Source: Candidatus Melainabacteria bacterium
GTDB taxonomy: Bacteria > Cyanobacteriota > Vampirovibrionia > Gastranaerophilales > Gastranaerophilaceae
DNA length: 64,000 nt
Assembly (NCBI GenBank): GCA_003258795.1
Contig: QHMH01000013.1
Coordinates: 1-64,000, forward strand
Direction of reading: 5' to 3'
Program-made: the position numbers and the translations under genes
The notes under the pieces: generated by a model
Database searches by the model: none
The model's input: the letters and a program-made list of their open reading frames with translations, nothing else
What the model was told of the DNA's origin: nothing
In this document: one piece after another, positions 36,157 to 45,350 of the stretch
Numbering within the stretch: the stretch's first letter is position 1
Layout: every line of letters begins with the position of its first letter

Positions 36157-38427
36157 ATGGTTGCAACAAAAGAAAAAAAACAAGAAAAAGCCCTTGTAAT
36201 AGTCGAATCTCCAGCAAAATCTAAAACAATTAAAAAGATTTTGGGTTCGGGTTATGAAATAGAAGCAAGTTTCGGTCATATTAGAGATTTGCCAAAAAAT
36301 GTTTTGGGCTTTGATGTAAATAACGATTTTGAACCTGGATTTGAAATTATTCCAGAAAAGAAAAAGGTCGTTACAAAATTAAACCAACTTTCAAAAAAAG
36401 TAGACAAGGTTTTCCTTGCATCCGACCCCGACCGTGAAGGAGAAGCTATTGCTTGGCATGTTAGACAAGTTCTTTCTGTTCCAGACGATAAAGTTTATAG
36501 AATAGAATTTAACGAAATTACTCCAAAAGCTGTAAAATATGCGGTAGAACATCCAAGAGAAATAGATATGGATAGGGTTAAGGCACAGCAAACAAGACAA
36601 ATCTTGGATAAACTGGTAGGTTATAAATTAAGCCCAATTTTGTGGAAAAAACTTGGAAATTATAGACTATCTGCAGGTAGAGTTCAATCTGTTGCGTTAA
36701 GAATGATTTGTGAGAGAGAAGATGAGATTGAAGCTTTTGTCCCTCAAGAGTATTGGTCAATTTCTGCTGAGCTTTCTAAACAGGATGAAAAATTTATTGC
36801 AGAATTGAGCAAAATCAAAGGAAAAGCGGTAGACAAAAATATAAAAAATGAAGAAGCTGCTCAAAAAATTGTAGATTATCTATGTGAAAAGAGTACCGAA
36901 TTTGAAGTTACAAAAGTTACAAAAAGAGAAACTAAAAGAAAACCAACTGCTCCTTTTATAACGTCTACGCTACAAAGGGAAGCAAGTTCAAAACTTGGAT
37001 ATGGCGTTCAAAGAACAATGCAAATTGCACAGAAACTTTATGAAGGTATAGAATTAGATTCTGGTGCAGTCGGTTTGATTACCTATATGAGAACAGATTC
37101 AACAAGAATTTCTGATGATGCTCAACAAATGGCAAAAGATTTTATCTTGAAAAACTTTGGTGAAAAATATTATCCAGAAAAGCCAAATGTATATGCAAAA
37201 GGTAAACAAAATGTTCAAGATGCTCACGAAGCTATTCGACCTTCATATCCAGATAAAACTCCAGAAAGTATTAAACAATATCTGTCAGAAGAGCAATATA
37301 AACTCTATAAACTTATTTGGAATAAGTTTATGTCCTCGCAAATGTCTAATGCGACGGTTGCAAATAAAACTGTTGAAATCTCAGCTGGAGATTACACTTT
37401 AAAGGTGGGAACAAGTAAAATAACTTTTGATGGATTTTTAAAACTTTATGATGATTCAGAAGGTGAAGAAAAAGAAAAAATGAAAATGCCAGACCTTTCA
37501 CAAGGTGATAAGTTAAATTGCCTGAAAGTTCTTCCAAAACAACATTTCACTCAACCTCCACCAAGATTTTCTGAAGCATCTCTTGTAAAAGCTCTTGAAG
37601 AATATGGTATTGGTCGTCCATCAACTTATGCATCAATTATCACAAAAATTCAAACCAGAGGGTATGTTGATAAAGTTGACAAGGCCTTAGTTCCAACCTT
37701 GTTGGGTAGAACTGTTTCAAAACAATTAGTTTTGCAGTTTAAAGAAATCATGGATTACAAATTCACTGCGGGGATGGAAACGAAACTTGATGATATAGCT
37801 GAAAAGAAATTGGTTTGGAATAAGGTCCTTAAAGATTTTTATTCTGAATTTATGGTTACTGTAAATGAAGCAATGAAAGATACTGGAAGAATTACAGTAG
37901 AATCAAAACTAACCTGTCCAAATTGCGGAAAACCAATGGTATTACGTTCAAGCCGGTACGGAAATCAATTTTTGGGATGTTCCGGCTACCCAGAATGTAA
38001 AACGGTTATGTCTTTGAATGCACTTGAAGAAGGTTACACTCAAACAAATGAACCTGAAAAATCAGATGAAAAATGTGAAAAGTGTAATTCAGATATGGTT
38101 GTAAAAATTGGCCCTTATGGCAAATATCTTGAATGTGTTAATTGCCAGAATAGAAAACGCATTGTAAAGACAACTGGTGTAAAATGTCCAAAATGTGGTG
38201 GTGAAATAGTTCAAAGAAAATCAAAATATGGGAAAATTTTCTATGGTTGCAACAAATATCCTGACTGTGATTTTGTCCTTTGGTATGAACCAACTGGTGA
38301 TATTTGTCCAAAATGTAAATCTTTGTTAGTAAAAAAAGTTTTGAAAAAAGGAACTTTTAAAGAATGTTCTAACAAAACTTGTGATTATTCTGAAAAAATT
38401 GAGGAGATGCCACAAAATGACGTGTAA
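36157..38427 (+). CDS. topA: DNA topoisomerase I
   Basis: 756 residues, relaxing negative supercoils by a 5'-phosphotyrosine intermediate. The toprim domain (VESPAKSKTIKK, LASDPDREGEAIAWHV), the catalytic tyrosine in GLITYMRTDSTR and four C-terminal zinc ribbons are visible (CPNCGKP, CEKCNSD, CPKCGGE and CPKCKSL, each with a second CxnC pair). Length is normal for a zinc-ribbon TopA. Confidence 0.97.
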   Translation: MVATKEKKQEKALVIVESPAKSKTIKKILGSGYEIEASFGHIRDLPKNVLGFDVNNDFEPGFEIIPEKKKVVTKLNQLSKKVDKVFLASDPDREGEAIAWHVRQVLSVPDDKVYRIEFNEITPKAVKYAVEHPREIDMDRVKAQQTRQILDKLVGYKLSPILWKKLGNYRLSAGRVQSVALRMICEREDEIEAFVPQEYWSISAELSKQDEKFIAELSKIKGKAVDKNIKNEEAAQKIVDYLCEKSTEFEVTKVTKRETKRKPTAPFITSTLQREASSKLGYGVQRTMQIAQKLYEGIELDSGAVGLITYMRTDSTRISDDAQQMAKDFILKNFGEKYYPEKPNVYAKGKQNVQDAHEAIRPSYPDKTPESIKQYLSEEQYKLYKLIWNKFMSSQMSNATVANKTVEISAGDYTLKVGTSKITFDGFLKLYDDSEGEEKEKMKMPDLSQGDKLNCLKVLPKQHFTQPPPRFSEASLVKALEEYGIGRPSTYASIITKIQTRGYVDKVDKALVPTLLGRTVSKQLVLQFKEIMDYKFTAGMETKLDDIAEKKLVWNKVLKDFYSEFMVTVNEAMKDTGRITVESKLTCPNCGKPMVLRSSRYGNQFLGCSGYPECKTVMSLNALEEGYTQTNEPEKSDEKCEKCNSDMVVKIGPYGKYLECVNCQNRKRIVKTTGVKCPKCGGEIVQRKSKYGKIFYGCNKYPDCDFVLWYEPTGDICPKCKSLLVKKVLKKGTFKECSNKTCDYSEKIEEMPQNDV

Positions 38428-39265
38428 AGCTGCGTTGATTGGAACACCGTTAAAGTATTCTCTTTCCGCTGTAATACATGAAGCTGGGTTTAAGAGTTTG
38501 GGAATAGATGCTACATACGAAAGACTTGAAACATCTCCAGAGGATTTAATTTCAAGGATAAAGTTCTTAAAGGCAAATGGATATACTGGTTTTAATATTA
38601 CAATTCCTTTGAAAGTACCAATGAAATTGTTTTTGGATTCTTATGATAAAACTGCTGATATCTCGGGCTGTGTAAATACAGTGAAAATTTGTCCTGATAC
38701 AAGTTTTAAGGGTTATAATACTGATATTTATGGATTTAAAAATTCTATCCCCAAAATGGTTCAAAATAGCTTAAAAGGACAGAATGCATGTGTTTTAGGA
38801 ACTGGTGGTGCTGCGAGAGCTGTTTGTATTGCTCTTGTTGAATTAGGTGTAAAACAAATAAGTTTTTATTCAAGAAATATAATAAATTCTGCAGAAATGA
38901 CAGATTTTTTCAGAAGAACTTATCCAGACGTAAAATTTAACTTGTTCCAAATGTCAAGTACTGGAGAAATGTTTAATTGTGCAATCCTTGTAAATGCAAC
39001 TCCAGTCGGAATGAGAGGACATTCTGCAGATGAAATGCCAATAAAATTATCGCTATTGAAACAATTGCCTAAAACAACATTTATTTATGACGTTATATAT
39101 AATCCTTATAAAACTCTGTTATTGAAAAAAGCTGAAGAAGAGGGCTTTAGTTTTGCAAGTGGGCTCGATATGTTGATTTATCAAGCAGCAAAAGCAGAAG
39201 AAATTTGGACTGGAAAAACCCCAGATATTGATAAAATGAAAATTGCAGCATTAGAAAATATATAG
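38417..39265 (+). CDS. aroE: Shikimate dehydrogenase
   Basis: 282 residues from the ATG at 38417, which follows GAGGAG and overlaps the topA stop by 11 bases. It reduces dehydroshikimate with NADPH on the way to aromatic amino acids. The substrate site (GTPLKYSLSAVIHEAGF and NITIPLK with the catalytic Lys), the nucleotide loop GTGGAARAV and the C-terminal GLDMLIYQAAKAEEIW motif are present. Confidence 0.94.
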   Translation: MTCKAALIGTPLKYSLSAVIHEAGFKSLGIDATYERLETSPEDLISRIKFLKANGYTGFNITIPLKVPMKLFLDSYDKTADISGCVNTVKICPDTSFKGYNTDIYGFKNSIPKMVQNSLKGQNACVLGTGGAARAVCIALVELGVKQISFYSRNIINSAEMTDFFRRTYPDVKFNLFQMSSTGEMFNCAILVNATPVGMRGHSADEMPIKLSLLKQLPKTTFIYDVIYNPYKTLLLKKAEEEGFSFASGLDMLIYQAAKAEEIWTGKTPDIDKMKIAALENI

Positions 39266-39270
39266 AAGGT

Positions 39271-39831
39271 TTATCTTGCTTTTATTGCGCCCCAAGCTCT
39301 TACAGAGTCTTTTTCAAATTTTATAAGATAATATCTATCTTTTGCTGAATATTCAATAGTTGCTTCTGAATATACGTGTTCATCTGGATCTATCTTCTTT
39401 TGTTTGATAAGTCGTTGCCGTTTCTTTGTAGCTCTATTCTTTTTCCAAATATATTTTTTTTGTTTGAAATATCCCGATGGCATTTGATCTTTTCTTTTCG
39501 CTTCATCTTTTTGTCTGTCAATTTCTATTTTAAAAACAGGAATTATTGCGATAGTATTTCCAGATTGTACGAGATATAAAAATTCTCGTCCAGCATCAAG
39601 TGAAAGTTGATAATATCCTGCCGGAATTATATTCATCCTTTTGTCATATATTGGATCAACTATTATCAAAACAGGGTCATCAATGCTTGCGGGACCATAT
39701 TTATAATGACCTTGATCTTTTGGTTGAAGTCCAGAAGGATAAGCATTTTCTCCTCTTGGTGGGGTGAAACCTTCAAGATTATACTCTGCAATAAGATTCG
39801 TGCTCATCATGCATGCAAGAAGAAATTCCAT
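39271..39831 (-). CDS. Unknown basic protein coupled to rnpA
   Basis: 186 residues I do not recognise. The N-terminal 15 residues are mildly hydrophobic, the middle (~55-95) is beta-rich, residues ~105-145 are very Lys/Arg-rich, and the end is beta-rich again. The start shares a base with the rnpA stop (TAATG), so the two are coupled. In many bacteria yidD or yidC follows rnpA here; this protein has none of the YidD cysteine motif. The basic stretch would suit RNA or membrane-surface contact, but that is speculation. Confidence 0.6.
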   Translation of the reverse strand: MEFLLACMMSTNLIAEYNLEGFTPPRGENAYPSGLQPKDQGHYKYGPASIDDPVLIIVDPIYDKRMNIIPAGYYQLSLDAGREFLYLVQSGNTIAIIPVFKIEIDRQKDEAKRKDQMPSGYFKQKKYIWKKNRATKKRQRLIKQKKIDPDEHVYSEATIEYSAKDRYYLIKFEKDSVRAWGAIKAR

Positions 39832-40181
39832 TATTTTATTCCTTTTAAGAGTTCTTCTATGGACTTTTGGATGTCGTTGAAGTTTTTATTTAATGCATTT
39901 TCATGACCTACAAAAATCAATGACATATAATTATCTGGAGCGAGTTTATTCTTCATAATAAGACGATAAGATTCTCTCATAAGCCTTTTTAACCTATTTC
40001 TTTTAACAGCCCTTTTATGTGTTTTTTTGCTAACAACAAACCCTACTTTTGTTAGAACGCTGTCATCGGTTTTTTCTTTGCCAGCCCATAATGTTATTCC
40101 TCCTTTTGAAAGAGAGTGTTTAACTTTATATGTAGCAATAAAGGCAGAATGTTTTTTTAATCTATACTTTTTATTCAACAT
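39831..40181 (-). CDS. rnpA: Ribonuclease P protein component
   Basis: 116 residues with the family RNR motif (KRAVKRNRLKRLMRESYR) that contacts the catalytic RNA, plus VGFVVSKK upstream of it. The protein helps RNase P remove 5' leaders from pre-tRNA. Normally rpmH lies just upstream; here only 71 bases separate rnpA from a divergent TolC gene, so rpmH is not adjacent. Confidence 0.95.
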   Translation of the reverse strand: MLNKKYRLKKHSAFIATYKVKHSLSKGGITLWAGKEKTDDSVLTKVGFVVSKKTHKRAVKRNRLKRLMRESYRLIMKNKLAPDNYMSLIFVGHENALNKNFNDIQKSIEELLKGIK

Positions 40182-40222
40182 TCCAAAATCTTAACATAAA
40201 TTTTTTTTTTATGAACAATTTG

Positions 40223-40231
40223 TGATAAAAT
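40223..40231 (+). promoter_or_regulatory. Extended -10 promoter of the TolC-HlyD-ABC2 operon
   Basis: TGA-TAAAAT lies 21 bases before the ATG at 40253, leaving room for the AAAGGAA ribosome site seen in the short leader. Confidence 0.5.
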
Positions 40232-40252
40232 ACATTATAAAAAAGGAATAGC

Positions 40253-41635
40253 ATGGTGAAAGTATTTAAGATTGTTTTAATGTGCATATTTTTTCTTACT
40301 GCTCCAGTGTTAGCCGAAACTCTTCACACCAGAGCGGAAAAGGTGGATATAACCTTTGAGCAAGCATACCAACTGATGTTGAATAATAACAACATGCTAA
40401 AATCACTTTCCATGGCAAAACTCCAGAGTAAATATGAAAAAAATGCTGCAATTGGTGAATATTTCCCTAAAGTTGGACTTAATGCAACATATATTCATTT
40501 CGCAAACCCAATATCTGTTACAACAGATATGTCAAGATATCATATGCCAAATATTGACACTCTCATTCAAGACGAAAATGTTATTGCTTTGGGTGGTTGT
40601 GCGTGGTGGAATATCTTCACAGGTGGTAAAATTCTTGCGTTAAACGCTGCTGCAAGAGCGAAACTTGAGGCTACTAATTTTAAATATGCACAAATGCAAG
40701 ATACATTGACTGTTGATTTGGTTAAAAAATATTATGGATTAGCACTTTCAAGAGAAGTTGTAGAAGTTAAAAGACAGTATATGGAAGATGTAAAAAAACA
40801 TTTAGTTGATGCAAAAGCTCTTGAAAGAGAAGGTTTTATTTCAAAATCGGAAAGATTACATGCACAAGTTGCTTATGACGAAGCTCTAAGAGATTATAAA
40901 GCTTCAAAAAGAGATACTCTTGTAATTGAGGAAGCATTAAAATCTTTAATAAAAGAAGATTCTGTTAACTTAAAAAATGTAGAAATAGTGCCACTTTCTG
41001 CACTTTTTTTGTTTGAAGATAGTTCAATAAATTTAAATGAAATGAGAGAAAACGCCTTAAAAAATAACCCTCAAATAAATCAGTTAAGGGCAAAAAGAAA
41101 AGTAATGCAGGCAAAATACAAAGGTGAAATTGCAAACTATTTTCCAACTGTAAGTTTATTTGCTGCAGATATCTTGGCTGCTTCTGATTTGTCAGCACAA
41201 GTTCCTCGCTGGGCTGTAGGTGGAACAGCTAATCTTGTTTTGTTTGATGGATTCTCCCGCTACAATAAAGTTAGGGCTGCTGATGCAGGAAGAAAATCAG
41301 TGGATTATGAAATTCTTGAAGCACAATATAATATCGAAACTTTAATCTATTCTCAATATCAAGAATTGATGAAAAATAAAGAACTTTTTGAAAGTACAGA
41401 ATCATCACTTAAAGATGCAAAAGAGGCATTAAGAACTGCAACTTTAGGTTTTAAAGAAGGAATTAAAACCTCTCTTGATGTGACAGATGCTCAATTAAGA
41501 CTTGAAAAAGTTAAACTTGAAAGATTGCAAGCATTGTATAATTATGATCTTGCGCTTGCAAGAATGCTTCAAACAAATGGAAATACTAAAGATATCCTGA
41601 TATATTCTCAAGGAACAAAAACGGAGATAAAATGA
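40253..41635 (+). CDS. TolC-family outer membrane efflux protein
   Basis: 460 residues. A signal peptide (residues 1-21, ending VLAET) is followed by two outer-membrane-efflux repeats of long helices with coiled-coil character (ITFEQAYQLMLNNN at the start and the matching LNEMRENALKNNPQINQLR). Trimers form a channel across outer membrane and periplasm. It is the first of four overlapping genes that form an export system. The stop overlaps the next start (ATGA-type). Confidence 0.9.
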   Translation: MVKVFKIVLMCIFFLTAPVLAETLHTRAEKVDITFEQAYQLMLNNNNMLKSLSMAKLQSKYEKNAAIGEYFPKVGLNATYIHFANPISVTTDMSRYHMPNIDTLIQDENVIALGGCAWWNIFTGGKILALNAAARAKLEATNFKYAQMQDTLTVDLVKKYYGLALSREVVEVKRQYMEDVKKHLVDAKALEREGFISKSERLHAQVAYDEALRDYKASKRDTLVIEEALKSLIKEDSVNLKNVEIVPLSALFLFEDSSINLNEMRENALKNNPQINQLRAKRKVMQAKYKGEIANYFPTVSLFAADILAASDLSAQVPRWAVGGTANLVLFDGFSRYNKVRAADAGRKSVDYEILEAQYNIETLIYSQYQELMKNKELFESTESSLKDAKEALRTATLGFKEGIKTSLDVTDAQLRLEKVKLERLQALYNYDLALARMLQTNGNTKDILIYSQGTKTEIK

Positions 41636-42567
41636 AAAAACACATTATAATTGCAACACTTATAATAATTTCCTTTATTGTAGGAATAGTTTATATTCTA
41701 AAATCAAATAGGCAAATGCTCTTACAAGGTGAGGTTGAAGTTCGTTCAATCGATCTTTCTTCAAAAATTGCTGGTAGGGTGGAAAAAATAAACATCGAAA
41801 AAGGTAGTGAAGTAAAAAAGGGTGATGTACTTGTTGTCCTTGATATTCCGGAAATAAATGCAAAGGCTGAACAAGCAAATGCGGCTACTGAACTTGCAGC
41901 GGCACAGCAACTCAAAGCATTAAATGGTGCAAGAAGTGAACAAATTGCAATTGCAAAAAGCAATTATACATTTGCCAAAAAAACATACGAAAGATTGGAA
42001 AGACTTTATTCAGAAGGTGTTGTTCCTTTACAAAAACTTGATGAAGCAAAAGCAAAATATGATGCGGCAAAAGAAAACTATACAATGCTTGTGAATGGTA
42101 GCAGGGTAGAGGATAGACTTTCTGCAAGTGCAAATGTAAAAAAAGCAAAAGGTGCAGTTGCAGAAGTAAATTCATATTTAAAAGAAAATAAAATCATTGC
42201 GCCAAAAAATGGTACAGTTACAGAGATTACTGTCGAAGAAGGGGAACTTGTTGGTGCTGGTTATCCAATTATTACAATTGCAGATACTACTGATTCGTGG
42301 ATTGTATTTAACCTTAGAGAAGATCTCCTGTCAAAAATTAAAAATGGAACAGAATTTGATGTTAATATTCCTGCATTAGGAAAAAATAAAATTAGAGTTA
42401 AAGTAAATTACATATCAGTTATGGGTGATTTTGCGACTTGGAGAGCAACAAAAGCAAAAGGAGATTTCGATCTTAAAACCTTTGAAGTTAGAGCAGTTCC
42501 AACAGAACCACAAAGTGACTTACGTGCTGGCATGAGTGCTGTATTTGATTGGAATAAACTTAAATGA
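41632..42567 (+). CDS. HlyD-family membrane fusion protein
   Basis: 311 residues. One N-terminal membrane helix (~5-23), split lipoyl halves (SSKIAGRVEKINIEKGSEVKKGD early, and IIAPKNGTVTEITVEEGELV late), a coiled-coil hairpin between them and a C-terminal beta-barrel. It bridges inner-membrane permeases to TolC, as in the YhiI/YbhG group. It overlaps its neighbours on both sides by four bases. Confidence 0.92.
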   Translation: MKKHIIIATLIIISFIVGIVYILKSNRQMLLQGEVEVRSIDLSSKIAGRVEKINIEKGSEVKKGDVLVVLDIPEINAKAEQANAATELAAAQQLKALNGARSEQIAIAKSNYTFAKKTYERLERLYSEGVVPLQKLDEAKAKYDAAKENYTMLVNGSRVEDRLSASANVKKAKGAVAEVNSYLKENKIIAPKNGTVTEITVEEGELVGAGYPIITIADTTDSWIVFNLREDLLSKIKNGTEFDVNIPALGKNKIRVKVNYISVMGDFATWRATKAKGDFDLKTFEVRAVPTEPQSDLRAGMSAVFDWNKLK

Positions 42568-43730
42568 ATTATTACTTAAATGTGATAAAAAGAGAAATCT
42601 CATACTTTTCCAAAAGTCGTACTGCATGGGCTTTAATGTTAATTATTCCCATTTTTACGTGTTTTTTGATTTGTCAAATCTTTAAGGAAGGTTCTCCAAA
42701 AAATCTTCCAATAGGTGTTATGGATTTCGATGACTCTGAATTTTCAAGAATGCTTACAAGAGATATTCAAGCAATGCCTTCTTGTGATGTAAGAAAAGTC
42801 GTTACATCCCTCTCAGAAGGTAAAAACCTCATTGTTAGAGGTGATATATATGCCTTGATTGTTATTCCAAGAGATTTTCAAAAAAATTTGTATTTAATGA
42901 AAAATCCAAAATTAGTTTTTTATTATAACAACCAAACAATTCTAATTGGCGGTATTATATCAAAAGATATTACAACACTTGCAAAAACTTTAATGGTTGG
43001 TATTGATGCTCAAATGAGGATGAAAAAGGGTTTGCCAAAAGATATTTCTATTAAATCTGCGAATCTTGTTGCTGTTGATGAACATATTGCATCAAACCCA
43101 TATCTAAATTATCAATACTTCCTCTCCTTAATTTCTTTTGGACATATTTTGCAAATTATGGTTCTATTTGTATCTGTTTGGTCTTTTGGAAGAGAATTTA
43201 AGTATGGAAAAACAAAAGAATGGTTACAGTGTGCAAATAATTCAATTATTATAGCTTTCTTGGGAAAATTGACTCCATATTTCTTTATTTTTTCAATAAC
43301 ATTTTTTATAATTTATTTTATGTATTTTGGATTGTATAATGCCCCGTTTAGGGGGGATTATTTCTTTATTGTCTTAAATACGTTAACCTTTATCGCAGCT
43401 TGTTTATCTTTGGGGGCTTTATTTGTATCCTTTAATGGAAATTTTAGATATAGTTTGAGTAGTGCTGCTTTTTATTGTGCAATGGGTTTTGCTTTTGCAG
43501 GTGTGACTTTTCCTGTCATAAGTATGCCATTGGTTGCTCGTTTTTATAGTGATTTGTTACCACTAACTTATTATATAAGGGGGATGATTGATCAAACTTT
43601 AAAGGGTGTTCCATCTCATTATAATTTGGAAAATATTTATGCAATGTTTGTTTTGATGATACTTGGTTTCCTCTCCTTATATCGATTAAAAAAACTTGCT
43701 ATGGATGAAAGTCGGTGGTATCAAATATGA
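42564..43730 (+). CDS. ABC-2 type transport permease
   Basis: 388 residues. One N-terminal membrane helix, a large outside domain (~45-180) and about five C-terminal helices are typical of the YhhJ/YbhS-like ABC2_membrane_3 family. These permeases normally need an ATP-binding partner. None is encoded in this operon. It overlaps HlyD and the second permease. Confidence 0.88.
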   Translation: MNYYLNVIKREISYFSKSRTAWALMLIIPIFTCFLICQIFKEGSPKNLPIGVMDFDDSEFSRMLTRDIQAMPSCDVRKVVTSLSEGKNLIVRGDIYALIVIPRDFQKNLYLMKNPKLVFYYNNQTILIGGIISKDITTLAKTLMVGIDAQMRMKKGLPKDISIKSANLVAVDEHIASNPYLNYQYFLSLISFGHILQIMVLFVSVWSFGREFKYGKTKEWLQCANNSIIIAFLGKLTPYFFIFSITFFIIYFMYFGLYNAPFRGDYFFIVLNTLTFIAACLSLGALFVSFNGNFRYSLSSAAFYCAMGFAFAGVTFPVISMPLVARFYSDLLPLTYYIRGMIDQTLKGVPSHYNLENIYAMFVLMILGFLSLYRLKKLAMDESRWYQI

Positions 43731-44863
43731 AAAAATCTTTTACTGAAATATTTAAAAAGGAATTCAAAAATGTTTTTAAAGATTCAGCAGCTGTGTTGGT
43801 AATGGTTGTAGGTGTAATTGCCTATTCAGTATTTTATGCAATACCTTATACATATGAACTTGTTAAAGAAGTTCCGATTGCAGTTATAGATAATAATCAT
43901 ACTCAATTATCAAAGGCTTTTTTGAGAGATTTAGATGCAAATGATAATGTGAAAATTACAAAATACGTATCAGAAATTCAGGAAGCAAAAGATTTATTCT
44001 ATTCGGGAAGTGTAAAAGGCATAGTTGTTATCCCAGATAAATTTTCTCAAGATTTAAAAAAGGGAAAGCAGGTAAGAGTTTCTGTTTTTGCTGATTCTGG
44101 TTATCTTATAATATATAAATCTGTTTATGGTGGTGTTCAAACAGTTGCATCATCATTTGGTGCAAAAATTGAAGTTGCATCACTTATGAAGGGTGGAGTC
44201 CCGAAAAATCTTGCAATAAGGCTTAAACAACCTTATGAGTTCGTGACCGTACCATTATTCAATCCTTCTGGGGGATATGCAACTTATGTATATCCGATAG
44301 TTCTCATTATTATCCTTCACCAGACTTTGATAGTGGGCATAGGACTTATTTTGGGATATTTAAATGAAACCAAACAAAATTATTTTGATGTTGGGGATAA
44401 TTGTGCCCTCGTCCTTTTTGCAAGAGCAAGTGTTTATGTTTGTTTATATATGTTCTATTCGTTTTTTTATTTTCTTGTTTATCCAGCAATAGTAAATTAT
44501 CCAATGAGTTATAATTTGTTAGCTCTTCTTTTGGTGCTTATACCATTTTTTTATTCGATAGTCTTTTTTGCACATGCAATATCTTATTTTTTCAGATCAA
44601 GAGAATCAGCGCTCATGTTTTTAGTTGTAAGCTCTCTGTTATTGGTTTTTCTCCCTGGGTTTGTTTGGCCGAGAGAAGCTCTACCTGCATGGTTAAATTT
44701 TATCGCAGCTTTTATTCCTGCAACTAAAGGTATTGATGCTATTATCAGAATAAATCAATTTGGGGCAAGTTTTTCACAAATTTTTCATGATTTTTCTATC
44801 ATTGTTGGTTTATGCTTCTTATATTTTATTCTTGCGATAAAAGTTTTAAAGAGAAGGTTGTAA
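43727..44863 (+). CDS. ABC-2 type transport permease, second copy
   Basis: 378 residues from the ATG at 43727, which overlaps the previous stop as ATGA. It has the same plan as its neighbour: a first helix (~20-40), an outer domain and about five C-terminal helices ending KVLKRRL. The two permeases probably form a heterodimer. The ATPase must be supplied from elsewhere or is absent. Confidence 0.87.
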   Translation: MKKSFTEIFKKEFKNVFKDSAAVLVMVVGVIAYSVFYAIPYTYELVKEVPIAVIDNNHTQLSKAFLRDLDANDNVKITKYVSEIQEAKDLFYSGSVKGIVVIPDKFSQDLKKGKQVRVSVFADSGYLIIYKSVYGGVQTVASSFGAKIEVASLMKGGVPKNLAIRLKQPYEFVTVPLFNPSGGYATYVYPIVLIIILHQTLIVGIGLILGYLNETKQNYFDVGDNCALVLFARASVYVCLYMFYSFFYFLVYPAIVNYPMSYNLLALLLVLIPFFYSIVFFAHAISYFFRSRESALMFLVVSSLLLVFLPGFVWPREALPAWLNFIAAFIPATKGIDAIIRINQFGASFSQIFHDFSIIVGLCFLYFILAIKVLKRRL

Positions 44864-44911
44864 AATAAACTAATAGGAAGTATTATTGTAGCAGTAATAT
44901 AAGAGGTTTTT

Positions 44912-45346
44912 ATGAAAAAAATAGTTTTATTATTAGTTCTTTTTATGGGCGGAAATTTTGCTTATAGTGCTCCAAATTCTATTGCAACAGTAGATGTAAA
45001 AAAAGTTGTTAAATCATCTCCAGCGGTAAAAGATTTGAAAGTTGAACAACAAGATAGAATGAGAGAGTTACAAAATTTTGTTGTTAATGCAAAGAAAGAA
45101 ATTGATGCTGAGGGAGATTTAGATAAGAGAAAACTTCTTGAAGAAAAATATACAAAACAAATTACACAAAAAGCTAAAGCAGTAGAAAAAAATTATGCAA
45201 GAAAATCTCAAGCAGCAGACAGAAAAATTACAAAGACAATATCAAATATAGCAGAAGCAGGTAATTTTGGACTTGTTTTGTCTAATAAAGCTGTATTATA
45301 TGGCGGACAAGATATCACTGATACTGTAATTGAAGCTGGAAAATAA
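44912..45346 (+). CDS. OmpH/Skp-like periplasmic chaperone
   Basis: 144 residues. A signal peptide (1-19, ending AYSA), the Skp-like start IATVDVKKVVKSSPAV, a long Lys/Glu coiled coil (~35-110) and the closing GLVLSNKAVLYGGQDITDTVI motif. Skp holds unfolded outer membrane proteins in the periplasm. It stands 48 bases after the export operon and converges on feoB. Confidence 0.88.
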   Translation: MKKIVLLLVLFMGGNFAYSAPNSIATVDVKKVVKSSPAVKDLKVEQQDRMRELQNFVVNAKKEIDAEGDLDKRKLLEEKYTKQITQKAKAVEKNYARKSQAADRKITKTISNIAEAGNFGLVLSNKAVLYGGQDITDTVIEAGK

Positions 45347-45350
45347 AATT

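Noticed and set aside
39831..40252. Replication origin near rnpA
   Set aside because: No dnaA gene or DnaA-box cluster was seen, and rpmH is absent.
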